Positions 55,565 to 64,000 of a stretch of 64,000 nucleotides of DNA are shown here, in pieces (the first letter of the stretch is position 1; each line of letters begins with the position of its first letter). The position numbers were made by a program, and so were the translations under genes. A model generated the notes under the pieces. The model had not been told where the DNA came from and did no database searches. It worked only from the letters and a program-made list of their open reading frames with translations. This DNA is from Streptomyces sp. NRRL S-244 (GTDB taxonomy: Bacteria > Actinomycetota > Actinomycetes > Streptomycetales > Streptomycetaceae), in NCBI RefSeq assembly GCF_000717915.1, contig NZ_JOCX01000004.1, forward strand, positions 62,001 through 126,000, written 5' to 3'.

Positions 55565-56518
55565 ATGTCGGCTCCCACCACCCTGCCCACCACCCCGCCC
55601 ACCGCCCCGCCCACGAGCCGCGCCGCGCGCGCGGCCTCGAAGGAGGAGTTCCGCCGGGCGTTCAAGCGGAACCTCACGGCCCACGGATTCCTGATCGGCG
55701 CCGTCCTCTGCTTCTCCTTCTTCTCCTGGTACCCGATGGTCCGGGAGTTCCTGCTGGCCTTCCAGAAGACGGAGGGCGGCACCACCCGATGGGTCGGCTG
55801 GGACAACTTCCGCCACGTCTTCCAGGACCCGGGCTTCTGGCAGGCCTGGCGCAACACCCTGCTCTTCACCGGGCTCGCGCTGGTCCTCGGCTTCCTCCTC
55901 CCCTTCGTGGTCGCCGTCGTCCTCAACGAGTTCCGGCACGCCCAGGGTTATCTGCGCCTGCTGGTCTACCTGCCCGTGATGATGCCGCCGGTGGCCTCGG
56001 TCCTGCTGTTCAAGTACTTCTACGACCCCGGATACGGCCTCTTCAACAGGGCCCTGGAATTTCTGCACCTGCCGGCGCAAGACTGGCTGCAATCCAGTGA
56101 CACCGCCATGCTGTCCGTCGTCATCGCGTCGACCTGGATGAACATGGGCGGCGCGACCCTGATCTACCTGGCCGCCCTCCAGGGCGTCCCCGGAGAGCTG
56201 TACGAGGCCGCCGAGCTGGACGGCGCCGGACTGCTGCGCAAGATCTGGCACGTCACCGTCCCGCAGACCAAGCTCATCCTCTCGCTCATGCTGCTGATGC
56301 AGATCATCGCGACGATGCAGGTGTTCACCGAACCGTTCCTGCTGACCGGCGGCGCCGGCCCCGAAGGATCGACCACCACCGTCGTCGTCCTCATCTACCA
56401 GTACGCCTTCAGCTTCAACCAGTACGGCGGCGCCGCGGCCCTGGGACTGTGCCTGCTCGTCCTGCTCGCCGGCTTCTCCGCCCTGTACGTCCGCCTCAGC
56501 CGCGACAACGAGAGCTGA
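55565..56518 (+). CDS. Sugar ABC transporter permease (MalF-type)
   Basis: The protein has 317 residues with six membrane helices. After a Thr/Pro/Ala-rich N-terminus comes AHGFLIGAVLCFSFFSWYPMVREFLLAFQ, and FTGLALVLGFLLPFVVAVVLNEF starts the transport domain. The EAA loop is EAAELDGAGLLRKIWHVTVPQTK, where the ATPase docks. It pairs with the downstream permease. Like other Streptomyces CUT1 systems there is no dedicated ATPase gene in the operon, so a shared MsiK-type ATPase encoded elsewhere is expected. Confidence 0.93.
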   Translation: MSAPTTLPTTPPTAPPTSRAARAASKEEFRRAFKRNLTAHGFLIGAVLCFSFFSWYPMVREFLLAFQKTEGGTTRWVGWDNFRHVFQDPGFWQAWRNTLLFTGLALVLGFLLPFVVAVVLNEFRHAQGYLRLLVYLPVMMPPVASVLLFKYFYDPGYGLFNRALEFLHLPAQDWLQSSDTAMLSVVIASTWMNMGGATLIYLAALQGVPGELYEAAELDGAGLLRKIWHVTVPQTKLILSLMLLMQIIATMQVFTEPFLLTGGAGPEGSTTTVVVLIYQYAFSFNQYGGAAALGLCLLVLLAGFSALYVRLSRDNES

Positions 56519-56533
56519 CAGGAGCCCCCTGCC

Positions 56534-57409
56534 ATGGCAGAGCGCACGCTGATATCCCCCGCGCAGCTGGGCCGCACCCGGGGGAAGATCCTCTACTGGA
56601 CCGTCCTCGCCGTGGTGGTCATCGCCTTCACCGCCGTCTTCCTCGGCCCCCTCTACTGGATGGTGGCGGGCGGCCTCAAGAGCACCGAGGAGTTCGCCCG
56701 CGTCCCGCCCACCCTGGTGCCCCACTCAGCGCACACCGCGAACTACACGGCCGCCTGGAAGGTCATGGACCTCGCCAAGCTGCTGTTCAACACCCTCTAC
56801 TACGCCTTCGGAGCCCTCGCCTTCCAGCTCGTCCTCGACGTCGGCGCCGCCTACTCGCTGTCCAGGCTGCGCCCCGTCCTCGGCAAGGCGGTCCTCGGCA
56901 TGATGCTGGCGACCCTGATGATCCCGGCCACCGTCCTCGTCGTACCGCAGTACCTCACGGTCCTCGACGTGCCGCTCGTCCAGCGGAACCTGCTCAACTC
57001 GCCCTGGGTCATCTGGCTGCCGTCCGTCACCAACGCCTTCAACATCTTCCTGCTGAAGCGGTTCTTCGACTCCATCCCGCAGGAGATCCTCGACGCCGCC
57101 TCCATCGACGGGGCGAGCGCCCTGCGCACCCTGCGCTCCGTGGTCCTGCCGATGTCCCGGCCCGTCCTCGGCGTCGTGTCCATCTTCGCGATCGTCGGCG
57201 TCTGGAAGGACTTCCTCTGGCCGATGCTCACCCTCCCCGACCCGGCGCTGCAGACCCTCAACGTCGGCATCTACTCCCTGTCCACGGGAGTGCCCGAGAA
57301 CCACCTCATCGCCGCCCTCGCGATGGCCTCCGCGCCCACGCTCCTCGTCTTCCTGGTCTTCCAGCGCAACATCGTGAGCGGTCTGACGGCGGGCTCCCTC
57401 AAGGGCTGA
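56534..57409 (+). CDS. Sugar ABC transporter permease (MalG-type)
   Basis: The protein has 291 residues with six helices. The start is 15 bp after the first permease, with AGGAG upstream. ILYWTVLAVVVIAFTAVFLGPLYWMVAGGLK begins the fold. FNTLYYAFGALAFQLVLDVGAAYSLSRLR and the EAA-type loop DAASIDGASALRTLRSVVLPMSRP identify the second CUT1 permease. It forms the heterodimeric channel with the preceding gene product. Confidence 0.93.
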   Translation: MAERTLISPAQLGRTRGKILYWTVLAVVVIAFTAVFLGPLYWMVAGGLKSTEEFARVPPTLVPHSAHTANYTAAWKVMDLAKLLFNTLYYAFGALAFQLVLDVGAAYSLSRLRPVLGKAVLGMMLATLMIPATVLVVPQYLTVLDVPLVQRNLLNSPWVIWLPSVTNAFNIFLLKRFFDSIPQEILDAASIDGASALRTLRSVVLPMSRPVLGVVSIFAIVGVWKDFLWPMLTLPDPALQTLNVGIYSLSTGVPENHLIAALAMASAPTLLVFLVFQRNIVSGLTAGSLKG

Positions 57410-57475
57410 CCACCGAGGGCCGACCGCAGCGCCCCGCACCGCCACGCCCGGCCGCCCCCTGTGAAAGGACCCCCC

Positions 57476-59092
57476 GTGGCTGACCTCCCCCTGCCCGCAG
57501 ACGCCGCCGACTGGTGGCGCACGGCCGCCATCTACCAGGTGTACGTCCGCAGCTTCGCCGACGGCGACGGGGACGGCACCGGCGATCTCGCGGGCGTCCG
57601 GGCCCGCCTCCCGTACCTGGCCGAACTGGGCGTGGACGCCCTCTGGTTCACCCCCTGGTACCTCTCCCCGCTCGCCGACGGCGGCTACGACGTCGCCGAC
57701 TACCGCACCATCGACCCCGCCTTCGGAACCCTCGCCGAGGCCGAGAAGCTCATCGCCGAGGCCCGCGCGCTGGGCCTGCGGACCATCGTCGACATCGTCC
57801 CCAACCACGTCTCCGACCAGCACGCCTGGTTCCGGGCCGCGCTCGCCGCCGGCCCCGGCAGCCCCGAGCGCGAGCTGTTCCACTTCCGGGCCGGCCGCGG
57901 CGAAAGGGGCGAACTGCCGCCGGGGGACTGGCCCTCGCAGTTCAACGGCGCCGCCACCTGGACGCGCGTGCCCGACGGGGAGTGGTACCTGCACCTGTTC
58001 ACCCCGCAGCAGCCCGACCTCAACTGGGACCACCCCGCCGTGCGCCGGGAGCACGAGGACGTGCTGCGCTTCTGGTTCGAGCGCGGCGTGTCCGGCGTAC
58101 GGATCGACTCCGCGGCCCTGCTCGCGAAGGACCCGGCCCTGCCCGACCTGGCGGGCCGCCCGCCCGAGCCCTGGCCGCCCGGGACCGGCGAGGCCCACCC
58201 GTACATCGACCGTGACGACCTGCACACCATCTACCGCTCGTGGCGCGCGATCGCCGACGCCTACGGAGCCGTCTTCGTCGGCGAGGTCTGGCTGCCCGAC
58301 TCCGAGCGCTTCGCCCGCTACCTGCGCCCCGACGAGCTGCACACCGCCTTCAACTTCTCCTTCCTCAGCTGCCCGTGGGACGCCGGGCGGCTGCGCACCT
58401 CCATCGAGGAGACCCTCGCCGAGCACGCCCCGGTCGGCGCCCCGGCCACCTGGGTGCTGTGCAACCACGACGTGACCCGTACCGTCACCCGCTACGGGCG
58501 CGCCGACACCGGCTTCGACTTCGCCGCCAAGGCCTTCGGCACCCCGACCGACCCGGTCCTCGGTACCCGGCGGGCGCGGGCCGCGGCCCTGCTGACGCTC
58601 GCCCTGCCCGGCGCCGTGTACGTCTACCAGGGGGAGGAACTGGGCCTGCCGGAAGCCGACATACCGATCGGCCGGATCCAGGACCCCATGCACTTCCGGT
58701 CGGGCGGCACCGACCCGGGGCGGGACGGCTGCCGGGTCCCGCTGCCCTGGACCGCGCAGCCGTGGCACGACCCCTGGCTGCCGCAGCCCGAGGACTGGGG
58801 CACGTACGCCGCGGACCGCCAGGACGGCGAGCCGGACTCGATGCTCACCCTCTACCGGACCGCCCTCGGGCTGCGCCGCGCGGCGGGCGGCTTCGGCGGC
58901 GGCTCGCTCGCGTGGCTGCCCGCGCCGCCCGGGGTGCTGGCCTTCGCCCGCCCCGACGGGCTGCTCTGCGTGGTCAACCTGTCCGGCGGGCCGGTCCCGC
59001 TGCCGGCGCATTCGAGCCTCCTGCTGAGCAGTTCCGCCCTGGACGCGGAGGGGCTGCTTCCGCAGGACACGGCGGTCTGGCTGCGGACCTGA
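57476..59092 (+). CDS. GH13-family alpha-glucosidase (cytoplasmic)
   Basis: The protein has 538 residues. The GTG start has AAAGGAC upstream and there is no signal peptide, so it acts in the cytoplasm. The alpha-amylase-family barrel has the four conserved regions: DIVPNHVSDQH (about 106-116), GVRIDSAAL (nucleophile D211), FVGEVW (acid/base E270), and LCNHDVTR (D332). The N-terminal YQVYVRSFADGDGDGTGDLAG is typical of oligo-1,6-glucosidase/alpha-glucosidase members, but linkage choice cannot be read from sequence. In this operon it probably hydrolyses the imported alpha-glucooligosaccharide (for example nigero-oligosaccharides). It is 66 bp downstream of the second permease. Confidence 0.92.
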   Translation: MADLPLPADAADWWRTAAIYQVYVRSFADGDGDGTGDLAGVRARLPYLAELGVDALWFTPWYLSPLADGGYDVADYRTIDPAFGTLAEAEKLIAEARALGLRTIVDIVPNHVSDQHAWFRAALAAGPGSPERELFHFRAGRGERGELPPGDWPSQFNGAATWTRVPDGEWYLHLFTPQQPDLNWDHPAVRREHEDVLRFWFERGVSGVRIDSAALLAKDPALPDLAGRPPEPWPPGTGEAHPYIDRDDLHTIYRSWRAIADAYGAVFVGEVWLPDSERFARYLRPDELHTAFNFSFLSCPWDAGRLRTSIEETLAEHAPVGAPATWVLCNHDVTRTVTRYGRADTGFDFAAKAFGTPTDPVLGTRRARAAALLTLALPGAVYVYQGEELGLPEADIPIGRIQDPMHFRSGGTDPGRDGCRVPLPWTAQPWHDPWLPQPEDWGTYAADRQDGEPDSMLTLYRTALGLRRAAGGFGGGSLAWLPAPPGVLAFARPDGLLCVVNLSGGPVPLPAHSSLLLSSSALDAEGLLPQDTAVWLRT

Positions 59093-59129
59093 CCCCGCGG
59101 CCGGACCGCCGGCGCGGGCCGGCAGGGGT

Positions 59130-60371
59130 TCAGGGCATCGGCTGCGGTGGGCGGGGCCCCTGGTACTGGCCGCTCGGGCGCATCCGGAGCGGCCGCTCCT
59201 GGTACTCCTCCAGCGCGTGCGCCACCCAGCCCGCCGTCCGGGACACCGCGAACACCGTCTCCCCGGCCTCCGCGGACATCCCGCAGGACACGGTCAGCAC
59301 CGCCAGCGCCAGGTCCACATTGGCGTGCAGCCCGCCCCGCCGGGCCGCCGCCGTCGCGACGACCTCCCGGGCGGCCGCCAGCGCGGGTCCCGCCTGCGGC
59401 ACGCCCTCCAGCCGGGCGAACAGCGCCGTGGCCCGCGGGTCCTCGCCCTCGTACAGCCGGTGCCCGAGCCCCGGAACCCGCCGTCCCGCGCGCAGGTGGT
59501 CCGCGACCACCGGAGCGGCGCCGCCCCGCTCCAGCGCCTCGACCAGCATCCGGTGCGCGAGCCGTCCGGCCGCGCCGTGCAGCGGTCCCTCGAGCGCGCC
59601 GAGACCGGCCGAGACCGCCGCGTACGGATGGGCCCGCGCGGACGCCGCCACCCGTACGGCCAGGGTCGAGGCGGCCAGATCGTGGTCGATGAGCAGGGCG
59701 AGGGCCAGGTCCAGCGTGGCCAGCGCGTCCGGATCCGGCTCACGCTCCGTCAGCCGGGTCCACAGCTGCCGGGCCAGCCGGCCGTCCCCGCGCCAGCCGG
59801 GCGGGCCCACCTCGGGCAGCGCACCGACCAGCGTCGGGATCAGGCAGCGCGCGGAGCCCAGTACGGCCTCCGCGGACAGGTCGAAGCGCAGCGGATCCGC
59901 CACCGCGGCGGCCGCCGTCGCCACCCGCAGCCGGTCGATCGGACCGCTGTGCTCGGGCAGCGCGGCCACCGCGCGCCGGGCGGCGGCCAGCGCCTGCGGG
60001 GGAGCCGTGAACCGTGCGCCGCGCGGCAGCGTCCCGGTCCAGAGCCACTCGGCGACCTCTTCGTAGGGGTGGCGCGAAGCCAGCTCGACGGCGTCCACGC
60101 CCCGGAAGTAGTACCGGTCGGGCTCGATGAGCGTGAGCGAGGTGCGTACGGAGAGTTCCGCACCCGGAGGCGCCGCCGCCTCGCGCCGGCTGCGCAGGGC
60201 CAGGGCCTCCACCTCGCGCGCGTCGAAGCTGCTGCCGCGGCCGACCGGGTCGCGGCGGCTGGTGAGCTGGCCGCGGCTGACGTACGCGTACACGGTCGCG
60301 GGCTTCACCCCCAGCAGTTCCGCCGCCTGCCGGGTGCTGAGCCGGCGCTCGCCGTCCGCCTGGTCGTTCAT
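59130..60371 (-). CDS. Citrate synthase-like protein with N-terminal helix-turn-helix
   Basis: The protein has 413 residues. The first ~60 form a MerR/excisionase-type HTH (LSTRQAAELLGVKPATVYAYVSRGQL; GRGSSFDAREVEAL). A full citrate-synthase fold follows, with LEGPLHGAAGR and PGLGHRLYEGEDPRA (the two catalytic-histidine segments) and HANVDLALAVL (catalytic Asp kept). A DNA-binding domain on citrate synthase suggests a regulator that senses acyl-CoA or oxaloacetate. It is divergent from a second citrate synthase across 70 bp containing two palindromes. A GTG three codons upstream is an alternative start. Confidence 0.88.
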   Translation of the reverse strand: MNDQADGERRLSTRQAAELLGVKPATVYAYVSRGQLTSRRDPVGRGSSFDAREVEALALRSRREAAAPPGAELSVRTSLTLIEPDRYYFRGVDAVELASRHPYEEVAEWLWTGTLPRGARFTAPPQALAAARRAVAALPEHSGPIDRLRVATAAAAVADPLRFDLSAEAVLGSARCLIPTLVGALPEVGPPGWRGDGRLARQLWTRLTEREPDPDALATLDLALALLIDHDLAASTLAVRVAASARAHPYAAVSAGLGALEGPLHGAAGRLAHRMLVEALERGGAAPVVADHLRAGRRVPGLGHRLYEGEDPRATALFARLEGVPQAGPALAAAREVVATAAARRGGLHANVDLALAVLTVSCGMSAEAGETVFAVSRTAGWVAHALEEYQERPLRMRPSGQYQGPRPPQPMP

Positions 60372-60390
60372 GATGCCCACCCTACATATA

Positions 60391-60423
60391 TTGATTCAAT
60401 CAACATTGACAAGGATTCAATCC
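60391..60423. promoter_or_regulatory. Two GATTCAATC palindromes between divergent citrate synthase genes
   Basis: TTGATTCAATCAA (60391-60403) and GGATTCAATCC (60413-60423) share the 9-mer GATTCAATC with centres exactly 21 bp apart (two helical turns). The sites overlap likely promoter elements: on the minus strand TTGTCA, a 17-bp spacer and ATATGT; on the plus strand TTGACA at 60406-60411. They are probable operators, perhaps for the HTH-citrate synthase itself. Confidence 0.65.
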
Positions 60424-60441
60424 ATGATGGATGGTCGATCC

Positions 60442-61593
60442 ATGAACACCACCGTCGATGTGCCCCGCGGTCTCGCGGGAGTCGTGGTCACCGAGACCGA
60501 ACTCGGTGACGTCCGAGGCCGCGAGGGCTTCTACCACTACCGCCAGTACTCGGCCGTCGAACTCGCCGCGAGCCGCAGCTTCGAGGACGTGTGGCACCTG
60601 ATGTTCCGCGGCGCCCTCCCGGCCGACGCCGCCGAGCGGGCTGCGTTCGCCGCCGAGATCGCCCCGCTGCGGCGGCTGCCCGACGCGGTGCAGGGCGCCC
60701 TGCCCGCCCTCGCCCGGGCCACCGCTCTCTCCGGCCCGCTCGCCGGGCTGCGGACCGCGCTCTCGCTGCTCGGCGCCTCCGCCGGGTTCCGCCCCGTGTA
60801 CGACATCGACCCCGGGCGGAGGGCCGCCGACGCGATGGCCGCCTGCGCCGCCGTACCGACCCTGCTCACCGCGCTGCACCGGCTGGGGCAGGGCCTGGAA
60901 CCGGTCGAGCCGCGCGCGGACCTCCCGTACGCCGCCAACTACCTGTACATGCTCACCGGTCAGGAACCCGACCCGGTCAAGGCGCGCGCCGTCGAGCAGT
61001 ACCTGATCTCCACGATCGACCACGGTTTCAACGCCTCGACCTTCACCGCCCGCGTGATCGCCTCCACCGGAGCGGACGTGGCCGCCGCCCTCACCGGCGC
61101 GATCGGCGCGCTCTCCGGCCCGCTCCACGGCGGCGCGCCCAGCCGGGCCCTGGACACCCTGGACGCCATCGGCACGGCGGACCGCATCGAACCGTGGATC
61201 CGCGAGCGGGTGCTCGCCGGGGACCGGATCATGGGCTTCGGGCACCCCGTCTACCGGACCGAGGACCCGCGTTCGCGGATGCTGCGGGACATCGCGCTCC
61301 GGTTCGGCGGCCCGCTCGTGGACTTCGCCGTGGAGGTGGAGCGGCACGTCGAGGAGATCCTCGCCGAGCTCAAGCCGGGGCGGGAGCTGCACACCAACGT
61401 GGAGTTCTACGCCGGCGTGGTCATGGAGCTGTGCGGGCTGCCGCGCGAGATGTTCACCCCGACCTTCTGCGCGGCCCGCGTGGTCGGCTGGAGCGCGAAC
61501 ATCCTCGAACAGGCCGCCGATTCGAAGATCATCCGTCCGGCCGCCCGGTACGTGGGCCCGAACCCGCCCGAGCCGGTTCCGGCGCTCGGCTGA
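60442..61593 (+). CDS. Citrate synthase (second paralogue)
   Basis: The protein has 383 residues. The start [10 protein letters not shown] is chosen by family pattern; ATGs six and five codons upstream are in frame. Conserved segments are [52 protein letters not shown] and [19 protein letters not shown] (both active-site histidines), and the C-terminal [12 protein letters not shown]. At the catalytic aspartate position (NVDFY in standard enzymes) this one has NVEFYAG, a Glu. It condenses acetyl-CoA (or a propionyl analogue) with oxaloacetate. The CobW gene follows after 14 bp. Confidence 0.92.
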   Translation: MNTTVDVPRGLAGVVVTETELGDVRGREGFYHYRQYSAVELAASRSFEDVWHLMFRGALPADAAERAAFAAEIAPLRRLPDAVQGALPALARATALSGPLAGLRTALSLLGASAGFRPVYDIDPGRRAADAMAACAAVPTLLTALHRLGQGLEPVEPRADLPYAANYLYMLTGQEPDPVKARAVEQYLISTIDHGFNASTFTARVIASTGADVAAALTGAIGALSGPLHGGAPSRALDTLDAIGTADRIEPWIRERVLAGDRIMGFGHPVYRTEDPRSRMLRDIALRFGGPLVDFAVEVERHVEEILAELKPGRELHTNVEFYAGVVMELCGLPREMFTPTFCAARVVGWSANILEQAADSKIIRPAARYVGPNPPEPVPALG

Positions 61594-61607
61594 CTACGAT
61601 CGGCCGT

Positions 61608-62849
61608 GTGAACAGCCGTCAGCCCGCCCAGCAGTCCGCACGGCCGCCCGTCCGGCAGCCTGCCCAGCCGCCCGCCCAGCCGCCCGTCCAGCCGATCCCC
61701 GTCGTCGTGCTGTCCGGATTCCTCGGATCCGGCAAGACCACGCTGCTCAACCACCTCCTCGGGAACCGGGGAGGCACCCGGATCGGCGTCGTCGTCAACG
61801 ACTTCGGCTCGATCGAGATCGACGCGATGGCCGTCGCGGGCCAGGTCGGCGACTCGATGGTCTCGCTCGGCGGCGGCTGCCTGTGCTGCGCGGTCGACGG
61901 CAGCGAGCTGGACGCGTACCTGGAGAAGCTCTCCGCGCCCGTCCACCGGATCGACGTGATCGTCATCGAGGCGAGCGGGCTGGCCGAGCCCCAGGAGATG
62001 ATCCGGATGCTGGTGGCCAGCGAGAATCCGGCGATCCGGTACGGCGGGCTGGTCCAGGTCGTGGACGCGGCGGAGTTCGACGAGACCCGGGCCAAGCACC
62101 CGGAGACCGACCGCCACCTGGCCGTCGCGGACCTGGTGGTGCTCAACAAGACCGACCGGGTGGAGCCGGCCGGCCTCACCCGGATCGAGGCCGAGCTGGG
62201 CACGCTCTGCCCCGGCACACCGGTGGTGGCCGCCGACCACGGCCGGATCGACCCGGAGCTGCTCTTCGACCGGCGGCCGTGGACCGAGACCCGGGGCCAG
62301 CTGTCCTTCGAGGACCTGATCTCGCAGGCGAGGGACGCCGCCGAGGCAGACCACCCCGAGGCCCACGACGCCGCTCACGAGGAGGACCACGCCGGGCACG
62401 CCCACACGGTCTACGAGAGCACGGAGTTCGTGTCCGAGCAGGCCCTGAACCCGCGCCGGTTCATCGACTTCCTCGACCGCCGTCCGGCCGGGCTGTACCG
62501 GATCAAGGGCTACGTCCACTTCGGCGTCCCCGGCCACGAGGAGCGCTACGAGGTCCACGCCGTCGGCCGCTTCCTCCGCTTCGTGCCGGGCCCCTGGGGC
62601 CGCGGGGAGCCGCGCCGGAGCCAACTGGTCCTGATCGGCGCCGGTACGGACGGCCCCGCCCTGCTGCGCGAGCTGGAGGCCTGCCGCGAACCGGCCCCGC
62701 AGGACGCGCCGCCGGAGAGCATGTGGGGCGTCCTGCGCTACGTCGACCGCCCGGCGCAGCCGGACACGGAACCCGAGCCGGAGCCGGAGCCGGAGCCTGA
62801 GCCGTACGAGCCCGACTCGTACGGCGATCCCGACCCCGAAGACCTGTAG
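61608..62849 (+). CDS. CobW/COG0523-family GTPase (putative metal chaperone)
   Basis: The protein has 413 residues. Pro/Gln-rich N-terminus, then Walker [20 protein letters not shown] and the metal-binding GGGCLCC motif (CxCC). Then [11 protein letters not shown] (switch/Walker B region) and VVLNKTDRV (guanine specificity). A His/Asp/Glu-rich linker (about 243-265, [18 protein letters not shown]) could bind metal. The C-terminal CobW domain has [22 protein letters not shown]. The tail is a Glu-Pro repeat. Members load zinc, cobalt or iron into client proteins. No Zur box was found in the 14-bp gap upstream, and the client is unknown. Confidence 0.92.
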   Translation: MNSRQPAQQSARPPVRQPAQPPAQPPVQPIPVVVLSGFLGSGKTTLLNHLLGNRGGTRIGVVVNDFGSIEIDAMAVAGQVGDSMVSLGGGCLCCAVDGSELDAYLEKLSAPVHRIDVIVIEASGLAEPQEMIRMLVASENPAIRYGGLVQVVDAAEFDETRAKHPETDRHLAVADLVVLNKTDRVEPAGLTRIEAELGTLCPGTPVVAADHGRIDPELLFDRRPWTETRGQLSFEDLISQARDAAEADHPEAHDAAHEEDHAGHAHTVYESTEFVSEQALNPRRFIDFLDRRPAGLYRIKGYVHFGVPGHEERYEVHAVGRFLRFVPGPWGRGEPRRSQLVLIGAGTDGPALLRELEACREPAPQDAPPESMWGVLRYVDRPAQPDTEPEPEPEPEPEPYEPDSYGDPDPEDL

Positions 62850-62866
62850 GGAGGCCGCGGCCGCCG

Positions 62867-64000
62867 TCAGGCGACCTCGACGCCGTACTCGCTCAGCAGG
62901 TCCTCCAGGCCGCCGCGGTAGCCCTTGCCGCCGATCACGAAGTCCCAGTCGCCGTTGGAGCGGCGCCGGAAGGAGCCGAGGACCAGCGCGGTCTCCCCGG
63001 CGCGCCCGTCGGAGACGTCCAGCCGGCCCAGTTCCTCGCCACCCGCGGACAGCAGGCGGATGTGGGCGTCGGTGAACCCGGCGAGGTCGGCGTGCGGATC
63101 GACCTCCGGGTCGATCGCGGCCACGAGGACCAGCCGGTCGGCGGGCTCGGGCAGGGCGTCGAAGGAGACCTCCAGCGCCGCCTTGTCGGGTGCCGCGTGC
63201 GCCCGGGCCCGGACCGAACCGTCCGGGGTCCGCGGGTTGTTGAAGAACACGAAGTGCTCCTCGCTCAGCACCCGGTTGCCCGTGCAGACGAGGGCGCACA
63301 CGTCCAGCGCGACCCGGCCGGACCAGGACATGCCGAGCACGTTGTGGTCCGCCGCCGGGGCGGCGGGCTCCGGTTCGGGCGCGCGCTGCGCCGGACCGCC
63401 GCCCAGCCGCCCGCGCAGTCCGTACTGGTGCAGCAGCTCGACGAGATCCGCCCCGGGAACCAACTCCAGCGGCTTGCCGTTGGCAAAGGTGTACGACCCG
63501 GGCCCGAAGGACGCGGTGGTGACGAGCACCCCCTTGTTCGCCCCCTTGTCCTGGACCGTGCCGTACAGATCACGCACGGCCGTCGGCGGCACCGTGTTCC
63601 GGTAGCGCTTGACCTGTACGACGATCCGCCCGCCCCGGATCGGCGCCGGGTCCAGCGCCTCCACGTCCACCCCGCCGTCGCCCGACCGCTGCGTGGTCAC
63701 CGCCTCCATGCCCATCGCCCGGAACAACTCGGCGACCAGGTTCTCGAAGGCGATCGGATCCATCACGAACAGGTCCGGCTCGTCCTCGGCCTCGTCCGCG
63801 CCGCCCGCCTGCCCGCCGTGGCTGACGACCCCTCCGCCGACCTCGTCCGGGTGGCGCCCGGGGCGCACCGCCGTCAGCTGGTCGGGCCGCGTCGACAACT
63901 GCCCGCCCAGCCCCGAGACCAGACAGTCCACGGCGCTGACCTGCTCCAGGCGCAGCCCCGAGAACGCGCTCCGCGCCGCCGGCACCGTGGACAGGACGAA
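62867..64000 (-). CDS. Mrr-type restriction endonuclease / TerD domain fusion (N-terminus outside window)
   Basis: At least 378 codons; the frame is open to the window edge (…FVLSTVPAARSAF). The first domain (DPIAFENLVAELFRAMGMEAVTTQRSGDGGVDVEA...RIVVQVKRYRN) is an Mrr-like nuclease with the PD-(D/E)xK residues D (DGGVD) and QxK (VQVK) in place. After a Pro/Glu linker comes a TerD-like domain: LGMSWSGRVALDVCALVCTGN, EHFVFFNNPRTPDGSV, ADRLVLVAAID, GETALVLGSFRRRSNGDWDFVIGGKGYRGGL. The TerD part keeps acidic residues that in TerD bind calcium. The fusion suggests a stress- or phage-linked nuclease. It converges on the CobW gene, 17 bp apart. Confidence 0.85.
   Translation of the reverse strand, partial: FVLSTVPAARSAFSGLRLEQVSAVDCLVSGLGGQLSTRPDQLTAVRPGRHPDEVGGGVVSHGGQAGGADEAEDEPDLFVMDPIAFENLVAELFRAMGMEAVTTQRSGDGGVDVEALDPAPIRGGRIVVQVKRYRNTVPPTAVRDLYGTVQDKGANKGVLVTTASFGPGSYTFANGKPLELVPGADLVELLHQYGLRGRLGGGPAQRAPEPEPAAPAADHNVLGMSWSGRVALDVCALVCTGNRVLSEEHFVFFNNPRTPDGSVRARAHAAPDKAALEVSFDALPEPADRLVLVAAIDPEVDPHADLAGFTDAHIRLLSAGGEELGRLDVSDGRAGETALVLGSFRRRSNGDWDFVIGGKGYRGGLEDLLSEYGVEVA

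Overview
The window is chromosomal DNA from a Streptomyces-type actinomycete. The base composition is very high in GC, GTG starts are frequent, and it carries HrdB-type principal sigma factor, LexA, NrdR/NrdJ and a second GyrB-like topoisomerase subunit. From memory (not checked), the order hflX - siderophore genes - lexA/nrdR/nrdJ - rnhB - recQ - hrdB - topoisomerase - symporter/two-component system - citrate synthases matches the S. coelicolor core region around SCO5796-SCO5835. Most of the window is therefore conserved core, with accessory insertions.

Layout. 1-1.7 kb: end of hflX, then a convergent secreted serine protease. 1.9-8.1 kb: an NRPS-independent siderophore operon (diaminobutyrate aminotransferase, two IucA/IucC synthetases, a GNAT acyltransferase). 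8.2-15.0 kb: DinG-type helicase, lexA, and nrdR-nrdJ with LexA and NrdR boxes in the divergent lexA/nrdR gap. 15.1-20.3 kb: arylamine N-acetyltransferase, a YdbC-like protein, a histidine phosphatase, an ADP-ribosylglycohydrolase and a DUF4173 membrane protein. 20.4-22.7 kb: an MFS drug-type exporter and divergent TetR repressor sharing two near-perfect operators. 22.7-27.6 kb: rnhB, two proteins of unknown function and a RecQ helicase with a phosphoribosyltransferase-like tail. 27.6-30.4 kb: a decayed patch, with a multiply frameshifted large gene abutting a LuxR-type HTH remnant. 30.6-37.9 kb: DUF4192 protein, glycogen-debranching-like protein, NrtR-like Nudix regulator, a fused ABC ATPase/permease and a FadR-type regulator. 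38.1-43.7 kb: hrdB, a secreted trypsin, a small zinc protein and parE. 43.9-48.3 kb: DUF485/ActP symporter pair facing a CitA/CitB-type two-component system.

48.4-59.1 kb is the most notable accessory block. It encodes a 1429-residue secreted multi-domain beta-helix enzyme whose Asp pattern fits GH87 alpha-1,3-glucanase, a LacI regulator, a CUT1 sugar-binding lipoprotein with two permeases (no ATPase), and a cytoplasmic GH13 alpha-glucosidase. Together they look like a system that cuts alpha-1,3-glucan outside, imports the oligosaccharides and hydrolyses them inside. A shared GCAA-N5-TTGC element sits upstream of the glucanase and the regulator genes.

59.1-64 kb: divergent citrate synthase paralogues, one with an N-terminal helix-turn-helix, separated by 70 bp holding two GATTCAATC palindromes 21 bp apart. 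After them come a CobW-type GTPase and a truncated Mrr-type nuclease/TerD fusion running off the window edge. I saw no tRNA, rRNA, CRISPR array, insertion sequence or prophage.
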